A DNA stretch of 40,957 nucleotides from positions 1-40,957 of the forward strand of contig DATJQI010000019.1 in NCBI GenBank assembly GCA_035505915.1, written 5' to 3'. This DNA comes from 40CM-2-70-7 sp035505915 (GTDB lineage Bacteria > Gemmatimonadota > Gemmatimonadetes > Gemmatimonadales > GWC2-71-9). Within the stretch, counting starts at the first letter, position 1, and each line of letters starts with the position of its first letter. Position numbers and translations under genes: made by a program. The notes under the pieces were generated by a model. The model saw only the letters and a list, made by a program, of their open reading frames with translations, was not told where the DNA came from and ran no database searches. Below, piece by piece: positions 7,786 through 16,614 of the stretch.

Positions 7786-8157
7786 ATGCGATCCATCCGG
7801 AAAGTCAGATCGGCGAACGACCAGCGCGGCCGGCGTCACCTGCGGGTGCGGAAAAAGGTCGCGGGCACGCCCGAGCGTCCCCGCCTCGTGGTCTTCCGCT
7901 CGTCCAAGCACATGTATGCCCAGGTGGTGGACGACACGAAGGGGGTGACCCTGGTGGGCGCGTCCGACCGGTCGGACGGCGTGACCCCCGAGGGGTCCGG
8001 GAAGACGGCGAAGAGTTTCGCCCTGGGCCGGCACATCGCGGTCAAGGCGAAGGAGAAGGGCATCGCCCGCGTGGTGTTCGACCGCGGGGGCTATCAGTAC
8101 CACGGTCGCGTCAAGGCGGTTGCCGACGGCGCGCGCAAAGGCGGATTGGAGTTCTGA
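7786..8157 (+). CDS. rplR: 50S ribosomal protein L18
   Basis: The 123-residue product is a complete L18 with the basic N-terminal arm (RRHLRVRKKVAGTPERPRL) and the 5S rRNA-binding fold ending GGYQYHGRVKAVADGAR. With L5 it loads 5S rRNA into the central protuberance. The ribosome-binding site is weak, so coupling to rplF is likely. The stop overlaps the rpsE start (TGATG). Confidence 0.96.
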   Translation: MRSIRKVRSANDQRGRRHLRVRKKVAGTPERPRLVVFRSSKHMYAQVVDDTKGVTLVGASDRSDGVTPEGSGKTAKSFALGRHIAVKAKEKGIARVVFDRGGYQYHGRVKAVADGARKGGLEF

Positions 8158-8849
8158 TGGCGAACGATCAGGAACAACCGGGCGTGCCGGCGGCGGACGC
8201 CGTCAGCGCTCCGAGCGACGGTGCCCCCACCGAGGCACCCGCGCGCGGGGGCCGGGGCCGGGGCGGACGCGGCGGCCGGGGCCGGGGCGGCGAACGCGGG
8301 CGCGGGGGTGACCGCGGTCCCCGCGGCGACCGTCCCCGTGAAGGCGACGGCATGGTGGAGAACGTGGTCGCCATCAACCGCGTGGCCAAGGTCGTGAAGG
8401 GCGGCCGGCGCTTCAGCTTCAACGCGCTCGTGGCCGTCGGCGACGGCCAGGGGCACGTGGGCGTGGCGACCGGCAAGGCCAACGAGGTCTCGGAAGCGGT
8501 CCGCAAGGCGGTCGAAGCGGCCCGGCGCAAGATGTCCGAGATCCCGCTGACGGTGGGCACCATTCCCCACGAAATCATCGGGCATCACGGCGCGGGCCGG
8601 GTGCTGCTCAAACCCGCCGCCTCCGGAACCGGCGTGATCGCCGGCGGCCCGGTGCGCGCCGTGCTCGAGTGCGTGGGCGTCCGGGACATCCTGACCAAGA
8701 GCCTGGGCTCCACCAACCCGCACAACATGGTCCGCGCGACGATGGACGGGCTGAAGCGGCTCACCACCGCCCGCCGCGTGGCCAAGGAGCGCGGCGTCGA
8801 GGCCGACACGATCCCCTACAAGGCCCGGCAAGAGGTGACGCATGTCTAG
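8157..8849 (+). CDS. rpsE: 30S ribosomal protein S5 with Arg/Gly-rich N-terminal extension
   Basis: The S5 core starts at about residue 66 (VENVVAINRVAKVVKGGRRFSFNALV) and runs through the dsRNA-binding and C-terminal domains (PHNMVRATMDGL near the end). S5 shapes decoding fidelity and the mRNA entry site. Residues 30-62 are almost only Arg and Gly with some Asp/Pro, an RGG-box-like tract, giving 230 residues in total against about 166 in E. coli. The ATG at 8157 overlaps the rplR stop. An internal ATG at 8352, preceded by GAAGG, would give a short standard S5 and cannot be excluded as a second start. Confidence 0.95.
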   Translation: MANDQEQPGVPAADAVSAPSDGAPTEAPARGGRGRGGRGGRGRGGERGRGGDRGPRGDRPREGDGMVENVVAINRVAKVVKGGRRFSFNALVAVGDGQGHVGVATGKANEVSEAVRKAVEAARRKMSEIPLTVGTIPHEIIGHHGAGRVLLKPAASGTGVIAGGPVRAVLECVGVRDILTKSLGSTNPHNMVRATMDGLKRLTTARRVAKERGVEADTIPYKARQEVTHV

Positions 8850-9108
8850 GCTCCCCCCCACCCGGAAGTACCGGAAGCGGAAGCCGGGACGGGATCCGGT
8901 GCTGCCGCCCGCCGGGAAGGGAAAGCTGCGGATCGAGCAGGTGCGGTCGGTGTCGGGGCACCCCCAGCCCATCCGGCGCACGCTGGAGGCGCTGGGCCTG
9001 AAGCACCACCAGGACGTCGTGGTCCAGAAGGATCATCCCGCGCTGCGGGGTATGCTGTATCAGGTGCGTCACCTGATCCGGGTGACGCCGGCGAAAGACG
9101 GAGCGTAA
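8842..9108 (+). CDS. rpmD: 50S ribosomal protein L30 with basic N-terminal extension
   Basis: Residues about 28-85 are an L30 domain (LRIEQVRSVSGHPQPIRRTLEALGL and RGMLYQVRHLIRV). The first about 27 residues are a basic, proline-containing arm, so the product has 88 residues instead of about 60. The ATG overlaps the end of rpsE by 8 bases and has an AAGAGGTG ribosome-binding site. The position between rpsE and rplO is the conserved place of rpmD. Confidence 0.93.
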   Translation: MSRLPPTRKYRKRKPGRDPVLPPAGKGKLRIEQVRSVSGHPQPIRRTLEALGLKHHQDVVVQKDHPALRGMLYQVRHLIRVTPAKDGA

Positions 9109-9111
9109 CGG

Positions 9112-9618
9112 ATGGCGAAGGCGACGACGAAAAAGCCCCGGGCCCGGAAAGCCAAGGCCGAAGCCCCCCAGTTCGAGCCCCTGCGGCTGCATCATCTGAA
9201 GCCGGCGCCCGGTTCGACGCATTCGCGCACGCGCGTCGGCCGCGGTCCCGGGTCGGGCATCGGCAAGACGTCGGGCAAGGGCAACAAGGGCGAGAAGGCC
9301 CGCGCGGGCGGCGGCCGCCGCCCCGGGTTCGAGGGCGGCCAGATGCCCCTGATCCGGCGCATCCCGAAGCGCGGGTTCACCAACCCGTTCAAGCAGCACG
9401 CCCAGGTGGTCAACGTGCGGCACCTGTCGTTCCTCGCGGACGGCCTCGAGGTGACCCCGGAGACCCTCTTCGGTGCCGGGCTGGTGCGGCGTCCCGATCA
9501 CCCCATCAAGCTGCTCGGGATGGGGGACGTGTCCCGCAAGTTCACCGTGAAGGGCGTCTCGGTGTCCACCTCCGCCAAGGGCAAGATCGAGGCGGCGGGC
9601 GGCACCATCGAGGGCTGA
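9112..9618 (+). CDS. rplO: 50S ribosomal protein L15
   Basis: The 168-residue protein shows the Gly-rich L15 N-terminal region (VGRGPGSGIGKTSGKGNKG around residues 43-61) and the FEGGQMPLIRRIPKRGF signature. An extra 20-25 residues of Lys/Ala/Arg-rich sequence precede the usual start LHHLKPAPGS. L15 is a late-assembly protein of the 50S subunit. It starts 3 bases after rpmD and ends 6 bases before secY. Confidence 0.96.
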   Translation: MAKATTKKPRARKAKAEAPQFEPLRLHHLKPAPGSTHSRTRVGRGPGSGIGKTSGKGNKGEKARAGGGRRPGFEGGQMPLIRRIPKRGFTNPFKQHAQVVNVRHLSFLADGLEVTPETLFGAGLVRRPDHPIKLLGMGDVSRKFTVKGVSVSTSAKGKIEAAGGTIEG

Positions 9619-9624
9619 TCTCAA

Positions 9625-10935
9625 GTGACCGCGCCGCAGATCCCGAACCTCTTCAAGGTTCCGGAGCTCAAGAACAAGATTCTCTTCACCCTGCTCTGCC
9701 TGGTGGTCTACCGGGTCGGGGCGCACATCGCGACGCCCGGAGTGGACGTCCAGGCCCTGTCCGCCGCGCTGCAGAACGCGGGGAAGGGGAACCTGTTCGG
9801 GCTCTACGACCTGTTCGCCGGCGGCGGGCTGGCCCGGGCCACGGTGTTCGCCCTCGGCATCATGCCCTACATCTCCTCCAGCATCGTCTTCCAGATGGCC
9901 GGGCCGGTGTTCCCGGTGCTCGAAAAGATGCAGCGGGACGAAGAGGGCCGGAAAAAGATCACCCAGTGGACCCGCTACCTGACCGTCGGACTGTGTCTGG
10001 CGCAGGCGTACGGGTACGCGCTGTTCGTGGAAACGCAGGTCCCCGGCGCGGTGGCGCATCCCGGGTTCGGCTTCCGGATGACCACGGTGCTGACCCTGAC
10101 CACGGGCGGCGTCTTCGTGATGTGGCTCGGTGAGCAGATCACCGAGCGGGGCATCGGCAACGGCGCCTCGCTCCTGATCTTCTTCTCCATCATCGAGCGG
10201 ATCTGGCCCGAGGCCATCAACACCTTCGACGCCATCCGGTCGGGCACCGCCAGCGCCAAGCTCCTGGTGTTCGTCGCCGCGGTGATGGTGCTGGTCACCG
10301 GCGCGACCGTCGCCATCACGGTGGCTTCCCGGAAGATCCCGATCCAGATCCCGCGCAAGGTGATGGGACGGGGACGCATCCGCGAGGGCCAGAAGACCTA
10401 CATCCCGCTGAAGCTGCTGACGGCGAACGTGATGCCGATCATCTTCGCCCAGTCGCTGATCATCATCCCGAGCACCCTGGCGACGTTCGTGGGCGGCTCG
10501 TTCCTGCGGCAGATCAACGACTACTTCAGCGCCGGCTCGGCCCTCTACATCGTCACGCTCCTGGTGCTGATCCTCTTCTTCACCTACTTCTACACGTCCA
10601 TCGTGTTCAACCCCGTGGACCTGGCGGAGAACTTGAAGAAGCAGGGCGGCTTCATCCCGGGGGTGAAGCCGGGCGCGGCCACCGCCGACTACATCGACGA
10701 GGTGCTCTCGCGGATCACCCTCCCCGGGGGCTTCTTCCTGGCCTTGGCGGCCATCATCCCGATCATCGCCGCCAACGGCCTGAACCTGCCCTTCGGCTTC
10801 GGCGGCACCGCCCTGATCATCGTGGTGGGCGTGGCGCTCGACACCATCACGCAGATCCAGCAGCACATGCTGCTCCGGCACTACGACGGGTTCATGAAAG
10901 AAGGCCGGGTGAAGTTCCGCGGACGCACGCGGTAA
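9625..10935 (+). CDS. secY: Preprotein translocase subunit SecY
   Basis: This 436-residue integral membrane protein is the channel of the Sec translocon. About ten hydrophobic helices can be traced. Family segments include GIMPYISSSIVFQ, the long cytoplasmic loop with PIQIPRK and TYIPLKLLTANVMPIIFAQS, and NPVDLAENLKKQGGFIPGVKPG. Translation starts with GTG at 9625, preceded by GAGGG. Its place between rplO and adk is the classical spc operon order. Confidence 0.97.
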   Translation: MTAPQIPNLFKVPELKNKILFTLLCLVVYRVGAHIATPGVDVQALSAALQNAGKGNLFGLYDLFAGGGLARATVFALGIMPYISSSIVFQMAGPVFPVLEKMQRDEEGRKKITQWTRYLTVGLCLAQAYGYALFVETQVPGAVAHPGFGFRMTTVLTLTTGGVFVMWLGEQITERGIGNGASLLIFFSIIERIWPEAINTFDAIRSGTASAKLLVFVAAVMVLVTGATVAITVASRKIPIQIPRKVMGRGRIREGQKTYIPLKLLTANVMPIIFAQSLIIIPSTLATFVGGSFLRQINDYFSAGSALYIVTLLVLILFFTYFYTSIVFNPVDLAENLKKQGGFIPGVKPGAATADYIDEVLSRITLPGGFFLALAAIIPIIAANGLNLPFGFGGTALIIVVGVALDTITQIQQHMLLRHYDGFMKEGRVKFRGRTR

Positions 10936-10951
10936 CCACCCCGGACCACCC

Positions 10952-11515
10952 GTGTTCATTCTCCTCCTCGGCGCGCCCGGATCCGGCAAGGGCACCCAGG
11001 GCAAGCTGCTCGGCGAGCGCCTGGGGATCCCGAAGATCGCCACCGGCGATCTGATCCGCGCCGCCATCAAAGCCGCCACCCCCCTCGGCGTGGAAGCCAA
11101 GAAGTTCTACGACGCGGGCAAGCTCGTGCCCGATTCGGTCATCCTGGGACTGATCCAGGAGCAGCTCGCCAAGCCCGAAGCCAGGGAGGGGGCCATTCTG
11201 GACGGCTTCCCCCGCACCGCGGGGCAGGCCGAGCTGGTGGACAAGACCCTCGCCGCCGGCGGTCACCGCATCAATCACGTCCTGCTCCTGGACGTGCCCG
11301 AGGAGGAGTTGGTGACGCGGATGCTCGGGCGGGCCAAGCAGGAAGGGCGCGCCGACGACACCCCCGAGGCGATCAAGACCCGCCTCGGCGTCTACCAGCG
11401 CGAGACCGCGCCCCTCGTGGCCCACTTCGCCCAGCGCGGCATCGTGCACCGGGTGCCGGGCACGGGCTCCATCGACCAGATCGGCGAGGAGATCAAGCGG
11501 ATCATCGGACGATGA
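10952..11515 (+). CDS. adk: Adenylate kinase
   Basis: The enzyme interconverts ATP + AMP and 2 ADP. Visible motifs are the P-loop GAPGSGKGT at 7-15, the AMP-binding TGDLIR at 31-36 and DGFPRT at 84-89, and a shortened LID carrying GRADD at 132-136. With 187 residues it is the short, zinc-free form. It starts at GTG (10952), which gives the typical MFILLLGAPG beginning, but its ribosome-binding site is weak. The stop overlaps the map start by 4 bases (ATGA). Confidence 0.97.
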   Translation: MFILLLGAPGSGKGTQGKLLGERLGIPKIATGDLIRAAIKAATPLGVEAKKFYDAGKLVPDSVILGLIQEQLAKPEAREGAILDGFPRTAGQAELVDKTLAAGGHRINHVLLLDVPEEELVTRMLGRAKQEGRADDTPEAIKTRLGVYQRETAPLVAHFAQRGIVHRVPGTGSIDQIGEEIKRIIGR

Positions 11516-12270
11516 TCACGATCAAGTCCCCGCGCGAGATCGAAACGATGGCCGAGGCCGGGCGCATCGTGGGCCGCACCCTGGCGCTGCTCGCCACGAA
11601 GATCCGGCCCGGCGTCTCCACCCTCCAGCTGGACCAGCTCGCCGAAGAGTTCATCCGCAGCCATCCCGGCGCCAAGCCGTCGTTCAAGGGCCTCTATGAT
11701 TTTCCCGCGACGCTGTGCACCTCCATCAACCAGGAGGTGGTGCACGGGATCCCCTCGGCCAAGCGCATCCTGGCGGAGGGAGACCTGATCAGCGTGGACG
11801 TGGGAGCGTGGCTGGACGGCCTGCACGCGGACTCGGCGGCGACGTTCCCCGTGGGCCGGGTCTCGGAGCAGGCCGAACATCTGCTGCAGGTCACGCAGGA
11901 CGCGCTGGCGGCCGGGATCGCCGAGGCGCACGCGGGCAACCACACCGGGGACATCGGGGCGGCCGTCCAGCGGGTGGCCGAGGACGCGGGGTACTCCGTG
12001 GTGCGGGAGCTCGTGGGGCACGGGATCGGCTCGGCCTTCCACGAGGAGCCGCAGGTCCCGAATTACGGGAAGCCGAAGCGCGGCCCCCGTCTGGTGGCGG
12101 GCATGACCATCGCCATCGAGCCGATGGTGAACATCGGCGGCCCCGACATCCGGACCCTGCCGGACAAATGGACGGTCGTCACCCAGGACGGCTCGCTGTC
12201 CGCCCACTTCGAGCACACGGTCGCCGTCGGCCCCGCCGGCACCGCTCCGAGGATTCTCACCGCCGCCTGA
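11512..12270 (+). CDS. map: Methionine aminopeptidase, type I
   Basis: This 252-residue enzyme removes the initiator Met from nascent proteins. The five metal ligands of the pita-bread fold are visible: Asp96 (SVDVG), Asp107 (HADSAAT), His170 (VGHGIG), Glu203 (AIEPM) and Glu234 (FEHT), with the substrate His78 in VVHG. It overlaps adk by 4 bases and closes the ribosomal transcription unit. The last 14 bases overlap the convergent glycosyltransferase gene, and infA-rpmJ-rpsM do not follow. Confidence 0.97.
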   Translation: MITIKSPREIETMAEAGRIVGRTLALLATKIRPGVSTLQLDQLAEEFIRSHPGAKPSFKGLYDFPATLCTSINQEVVHGIPSAKRILAEGDLISVDVGAWLDGLHADSAATFPVGRVSEQAEHLLQVTQDALAAGIAEAHAGNHTGDIGAAVQRVAEDAGYSVVRELVGHGIGSAFHEEPQVPNYGKPKRGPRLVAGMTIAIEPMVNIGGPDIRTLPDKWTVVTQDGSLSAHFEHTVAVGPAGTAPRILTAA

Positions 12271-13354
12271 TCGCCGCCACGGCGGCGATCGCGTCCGTCT
12301 GCTCCTCTTGCATCCGCGTCAGCGCGAACCGCTCGGCCACCCGCGCCCGGGCCCGATGCCCCAGCTCGCGACGCTCCGCCTCGTCCTCCAGAAGGCGCCG
12401 CACCTGCTCCGTGAGCGCCGCCGGATCGTCCGCGGGCACCAGGATGCCGGCGTCTCCCACCACCTCCGGAAGACTCCCGGCCCGCGCCGCCACCACCGGA
12501 CACCCGGCTGCCATCGCCTCGGCCACCGACAAGCCGAACGCCTCCATGCGGGACGGGTGCGCGAACACCGTCGCGGCGGCGTAGGCGGCCGCGAGATCGC
12601 CGGTCTCGAAGCTCCCGGGGAGGCGGAGATCCACCTCCACCCCTGCCGCCTCCGCGGCCAGCGCGTTCCCCTGCGATCCGGTGCCGACGATCAGGAGGAT
12701 GGGCCGGGGAGCGGGGAGGGCGCCGACGGCGGCGACCAGCGTGGCGTACCCCTTCTCCACTTCGAGCGCCCCGACGCCCAGGATGAGGGGGCCGTCTCCC
12801 AGGTCCAGGCGCCGCCTCAGCGTCGCGGCCGCCGCCGGATCGGGACGAAAACGGCCGGCATCCACCCCTTCGTGAATCACGACGTGCGGACGGCGGAGCA
12901 CGAAGGGCGCGCGCTCCGCCACGTGGGTCACGGCGCCGGCCGTGAGGAAGTTGGTGAGGTCTACCCGCCGGTAGGCCGCCCGAAAGAGCGGGTCGCCGGG
13001 CGTCTCCCACCGGGGAAACAGGAAGCGGGCGACGAGCGCGACGGGGAGCCCGGCCGCCGCGGCCGCGCCGTGGACCACGTCGCGCCGCTTGTCGACCACC
13101 AGCACGTCGATGGCGTGCTCGCGAAGCGCCTGCCGGAGCCGGCGAACCGCCCGGATCGACGTGTGCTCCACCGGCAGCTCGGTGCAGGGGATGCCCTCCG
13201 CGGCGGCGCGGAGCGTGACTTCGCGGGCGGCGGAGAACACGCGTGCGTGCCAGCCCCGGGCCGCGAGCCCCTGCGCGATGTGACCGTAGCTGACCGCCGA
13301 GCCGCGCCAGGTGCGGGCGGAGGTGAGATACGCGACCCGCGGAAGGTCAGGCAC
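12257..13354 (-). CDS. Glycosyltransferase, GT4 (GT-B fold) family
   Basis: This 365-residue protein has the two Rossmann-like halves of GT-B retaining glycosyltransferases. The N-terminal half starts RVAYLTSARTWRGSA; the C-terminal half has GVGALEVEKGY, then IVGTGSQ, and the nucleotide-sugar site RMEAFGLSVAEAMAAGCPVV with the E-x7-E pair Glu271/Glu279. It lacks signal peptide or membrane helices, so it is probably cytoplasmic or peripheral. The acceptor cannot be told. The ATG overlaps the end of the formiminotransferase-cyclodeaminase gene by 8 bases, so it is the last gene of a three-gene - strand unit. Confidence 0.9.
   Translation of the reverse strand: MPDLPRVAYLTSARTWRGSAVSYGHIAQGLAARGWHARVFSAAREVTLRAAAEGIPCTELPVEHTSIRAVRRLRQALREHAIDVLVVDKRRDVVHGAAAAAGLPVALVARFLFPRWETPGDPLFRAAYRRVDLTNFLTAGAVTHVAERAPFVLRRPHVVIHEGVDAGRFRPDPAAAATLRRRLDLGDGPLILGVGALEVEKGYATLVAAVGALPAPRPILLIVGTGSQGNALAAEAAGVEVDLRLPGSFETGDLAAAYAAATVFAHPSRMEAFGLSVAEAMAAGCPVVAARAGSLPEVVGDAGILVPADDPAALTEQVRRLLEDEAERRELGHRARARVAERFALTRMQEEQTDAIAAVAAIRRR
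12269..12290 (+). terminator. Possible hairpin at the map / glycosyltransferase convergent junction
   Basis: Two perfect 10-base arms, GATCGCCGCC (12269-12278) and GGCGGCGATC (12281-12290), are separated by two bases directly at the map stop codon. No T-run follows on either strand. The same bases encode an Ala/Ile-rich tail of the glycosyltransferase, so the symmetry may be a by-product of codon repetition. It could act as a bidirectional stall site. Confidence 0.3.
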
Positions 13355-14804
13355 CCTGGCGTTCGAGCTCGTCGGCTTCCGTCAGGAAGGGCCGGCCGAG
13401 CGACGCATCGGTCAGGGACGCGACGTTGATGCGGACGTTGGCCAGCGCTCCGGCCAGCGCCGCGCGCCCCAGCGCCAGCGCCACGCCGGCGTCGGACGCG
13501 GCATTCTTGTTCCCGATCGCCCCGATCTCCTTTGCCAACCCCATCACGCGGACGGCCCCCCGGGCCATCGCGATGGGGGTGCGAGCCGCCCCCAGGAGCG
13601 CCTGGTCGATCACCTGCGCCCGGCCAGGATTCTCCTTCGGCACCTTGTAGGCCGCGCTCACGCCGGCATACGCCGCGGCGTCGTCGTCCACGAGCCGTCG
13701 CAGCTCGCCGCGCAGCGTTTCGGCCTCCGCGAGGATGTGCCGGGCCCGGCCGTCCACCGCCGCGTACGCCTTCCGTCCGATGGTCAGCCGGGCGACCATC
13801 GCGACCAGCGCCGCCCCCAGCGTGCCGGCTAGTGCGGATGCGCTGCCGCCTCCGGGGACGGGGGCCCCGCCCGCGAGCTCTTCGATCCACCCGTCCAGCG
13901 TGGGGCCCTCGGCCTCACGGATCTTGGCCTCGAGCAGATGGTCGGCGGCGTCCGGGAGCCGCAGGCGGTCGGCGCCGGCGGTCAGGATGCCGCGCTCAGG
14001 GATCAGGCCTACCACTTCGCTCTTCGAGATCCCCACGCCGCGCTTCTTCGCCTCGGCCTCGACGGCCGCGAACACCGCTGCCGGCGAGGTGACGTCGATG
14101 TCCAGCAGGTTCATCGAGACCTGGGCCAGGCCCGCGACGGAAAATCCGCTCGCCTGCACGCCGGGGAGGCCCCCGCTCGAGGTCCGGACCGCCTTGGCGA
14201 TCTCCTTGGCGATGGCGACCTCCGGCGTATCGAGATAGACGTTGTACGCCACCAGGAAGGGACGAGCCCCGATCGCAGTCGCTCCGGCCGTGGGATGAAT
14301 CCGTTTGGGACCGAAGTCGGGGTCCGCCGCCGGATCCGTGCCGATGCGCTCCCGCAGGCCCTCGAACTCGCCCTTGCGGATGTCCGGCAACCGCTCGCGC
14401 TCGGGACGCGCCGCCGCCTTCGCGTACAGGTACACGGGAATCTCGAGCTCACGCCCCACCCGCTCGGCCAGCTGTTTCGCGAGTCCCACGCAGTCATCCA
14501 TGGTGACGTCACGGACCGGCACGAACGGCACGACGTCGGTCGCGCCCATCCGGGGGTGCTCGCCGGAGTGCCGGTTCAGGTCGATGCGCTCGCGCGCCAC
14601 CTGCATGGCCCGGAAGGCGGCTTCGAGGGCGGCCTGGGGCGGGGCGACGAAGGTGAAGACGGAGCGGTGGTGCGCGGTGTCGGACTGCACGTCCAGCAGG
14701 CGGACGCCGGGGACGTCCGTGATCGCCTGGCGGAGGGCGTTGATGACGGCCGCGTCGCGGCCGTCGGAGAAGTTGGGAACGCACTCGACCAGCGGTGACG
14801 CCAT
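13347..14804 (-). CDS. Glutamate formimidoyltransferase / formimidoyl-THF cyclodeaminase fusion
   Basis: The 485-residue protein joins two folate enzymes of histidine degradation. Residues 1-about 290 are the formiminotransferase: LVECVPNFSDGRD at 5-17, NRHSGEHPRMGATD at 77-90 with the catalytic-type His83, then LVAYNVYLDTP. Residues about 305-485 are the cyclodeaminase, with APVPGGGSASALAGTLGAALV and helical repeats ending NVRINVASLTD. Together they pass formimino from formiminoglutamate to THF and release ammonia to give methenyl-THF. The ATG at 14804 is chosen because upstream in-frame sequence is only the antisense of the phosphatase gene. It overlaps that gene by one base. No hut genes are nearby, so the role could be general C1-folate supply. 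Confidence 0.93.
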   Translation of the reverse strand: MASPLVECVPNFSDGRDAAVINALRQAITDVPGVRLLDVQSDTAHHRSVFTFVAPPQAALEAAFRAMQVARERIDLNRHSGEHPRMGATDVVPFVPVRDVTMDDCVGLAKQLAERVGRELEIPVYLYAKAAARPERERLPDIRKGEFEGLRERIGTDPAADPDFGPKRIHPTAGATAIGARPFLVAYNVYLDTPEVAIAKEIAKAVRTSSGGLPGVQASGFSVAGLAQVSMNLLDIDVTSPAAVFAAVEAEAKKRGVGISKSEVVGLIPERGILTAGADRLRLPDAADHLLEAKIREAEGPTLDGWIEELAGGAPVPGGGSASALAGTLGAALVAMVARLTIGRKAYAAVDGRARHILAEAETLRGELRRLVDDDAAAYAGVSAAYKVPKENPGRAQVIDQALLGAARTPIAMARGAVRVMGLAKEIGAIGNKNAASDAGVALALGRAALAGALANVRINVASLTDASLGRPFLTEADELERQGA

Positions 14805-15607
14805 CAGTCGATCCTCGACAGAGCCAGGAGCCAGGAATGAATGGCCGGGGCGCCCGCCACGATCGAGCCGCCCGAAAGGATGTCGGGCGACCCTTCCAGC
14901 GTGGTGACGACGCCACCGGCCTCGCGAATCAAGAGTGATCCCGCCGCGACGTCCCAGGGAGCGAGCGACAGCTCCCAGAAGCCGTCCAGTCGTCCCGCCG
15001 CGACGTCCGCGAGATCGAGCGCCGCCGCACCGGCGCGCCGCACTCCGCTCGAGCCCGCGAGCACCACGCGGAGCTGGTCCAGGTAACGCGGAATCTCGCC
15101 CGGGCGCTTGAACGGAAATCCGGTCCCGACGAGGGCCCGGTCCGGTTCCCGGGCCGGCGACACGGCGAGCCGCCGGTCGCCGCACCACGCGCCCGAGCCG
15201 GTCGCGCCGTGATAGACCAGGTCCCGCGGCACGTCGTGCACCACACCCGCCGCCAGGACCCCGTCCACCCGGACACCGATGGATACGGCGTACTGCGGGT
15301 AGCGGTGAAGAAAGTTGGTGGTGCCGTCCAGGGGATCGACGATCCAGGTGACGTCGGCCGCCGTCCGGGACTCCGGGCTCAGCTCCTCGCCGATCACCGC
15401 CGACCCCGGAACCGCTCCGATCAAGGCCTCGACGATGACGCGTTCCGCGCCGCGGTCCACCTCGGTCACGAAATCGTTCCGGTCCTTCACCGTCCATTGG
15501 GCGTCGGGAGGCGGCGCGGACGCCCGGATGAAGCGCGCGGCCTGGTCCGCCGCCGACCGGGCGACGCGGACTAACTCCTTGAGATCACGCACCTTGCGTG
15601 CCCCCAA
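14804..15607 (-). CDS. Inositol monophosphatase family phosphatase
   Basis: This 267-residue enzyme has all family metal ligands: Glu74-Glu75 (GEE), Asp91 and Asp94 within DPLDGTTNF at 91-99, and Asp219 in APWDVAAG. Members hydrolyse inositol-1-phosphate, related sugar phosphates or PAP; the substrate is not decidable from sequence, although the sequence looks more like SuhB/IMPase than CysQ. It is the first gene of a - strand operon with the folate enzyme and glycosyltransferase. Its start is only 23 bases from the divergent trpS start, so their promoters must overlap. Confidence 0.92.
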   Translation of the reverse strand: MGARKVRDLKELVRVARSAADQAARFIRASAPPPDAQWTVKDRNDFVTEVDRGAERVIVEALIGAVPGSAVIGEELSPESRTAADVTWIVDPLDGTTNFLHRYPQYAVSIGVRVDGVLAAGVVHDVPRDLVYHGATGSGAWCGDRRLAVSPAREPDRALVGTGFPFKRPGEIPRYLDQLRVVLAGSSGVRRAGAAALDLADVAAGRLDGFWELSLAPWDVAAGSLLIREAGGVVTTLEGSPDILSGGSIVAGAPAIHSWLLALSRID

Positions 15608-15622
15608 CCCGCCGTCTACCTT
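15594..15622 (+). promoter_or_regulatory. Predicted trpS promoter, leaderless type
   Basis: TTGCGT (15594-15599), a 17-base spacer and TACCTT (15617-15622) form a sigma-70-like promoter whose start point would fall at or 1-2 bases before the trpS ATG at 15631. The -35 lies inside the divergent phosphatase gene. Confidence 0.55.
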
Positions 15623-15630
15623 CCCGGCCC

Positions 15631-16610
<980 letters not shown>

Positions 16611-16614
<4 letters not shown>

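Noticed and set aside
8761..11100. A 779-residue - strand frame opposite rpmD, rplO and secY
   Set aside because: It has the same antisense artefact composition, no recognisable domain, and would oppose essential genes.
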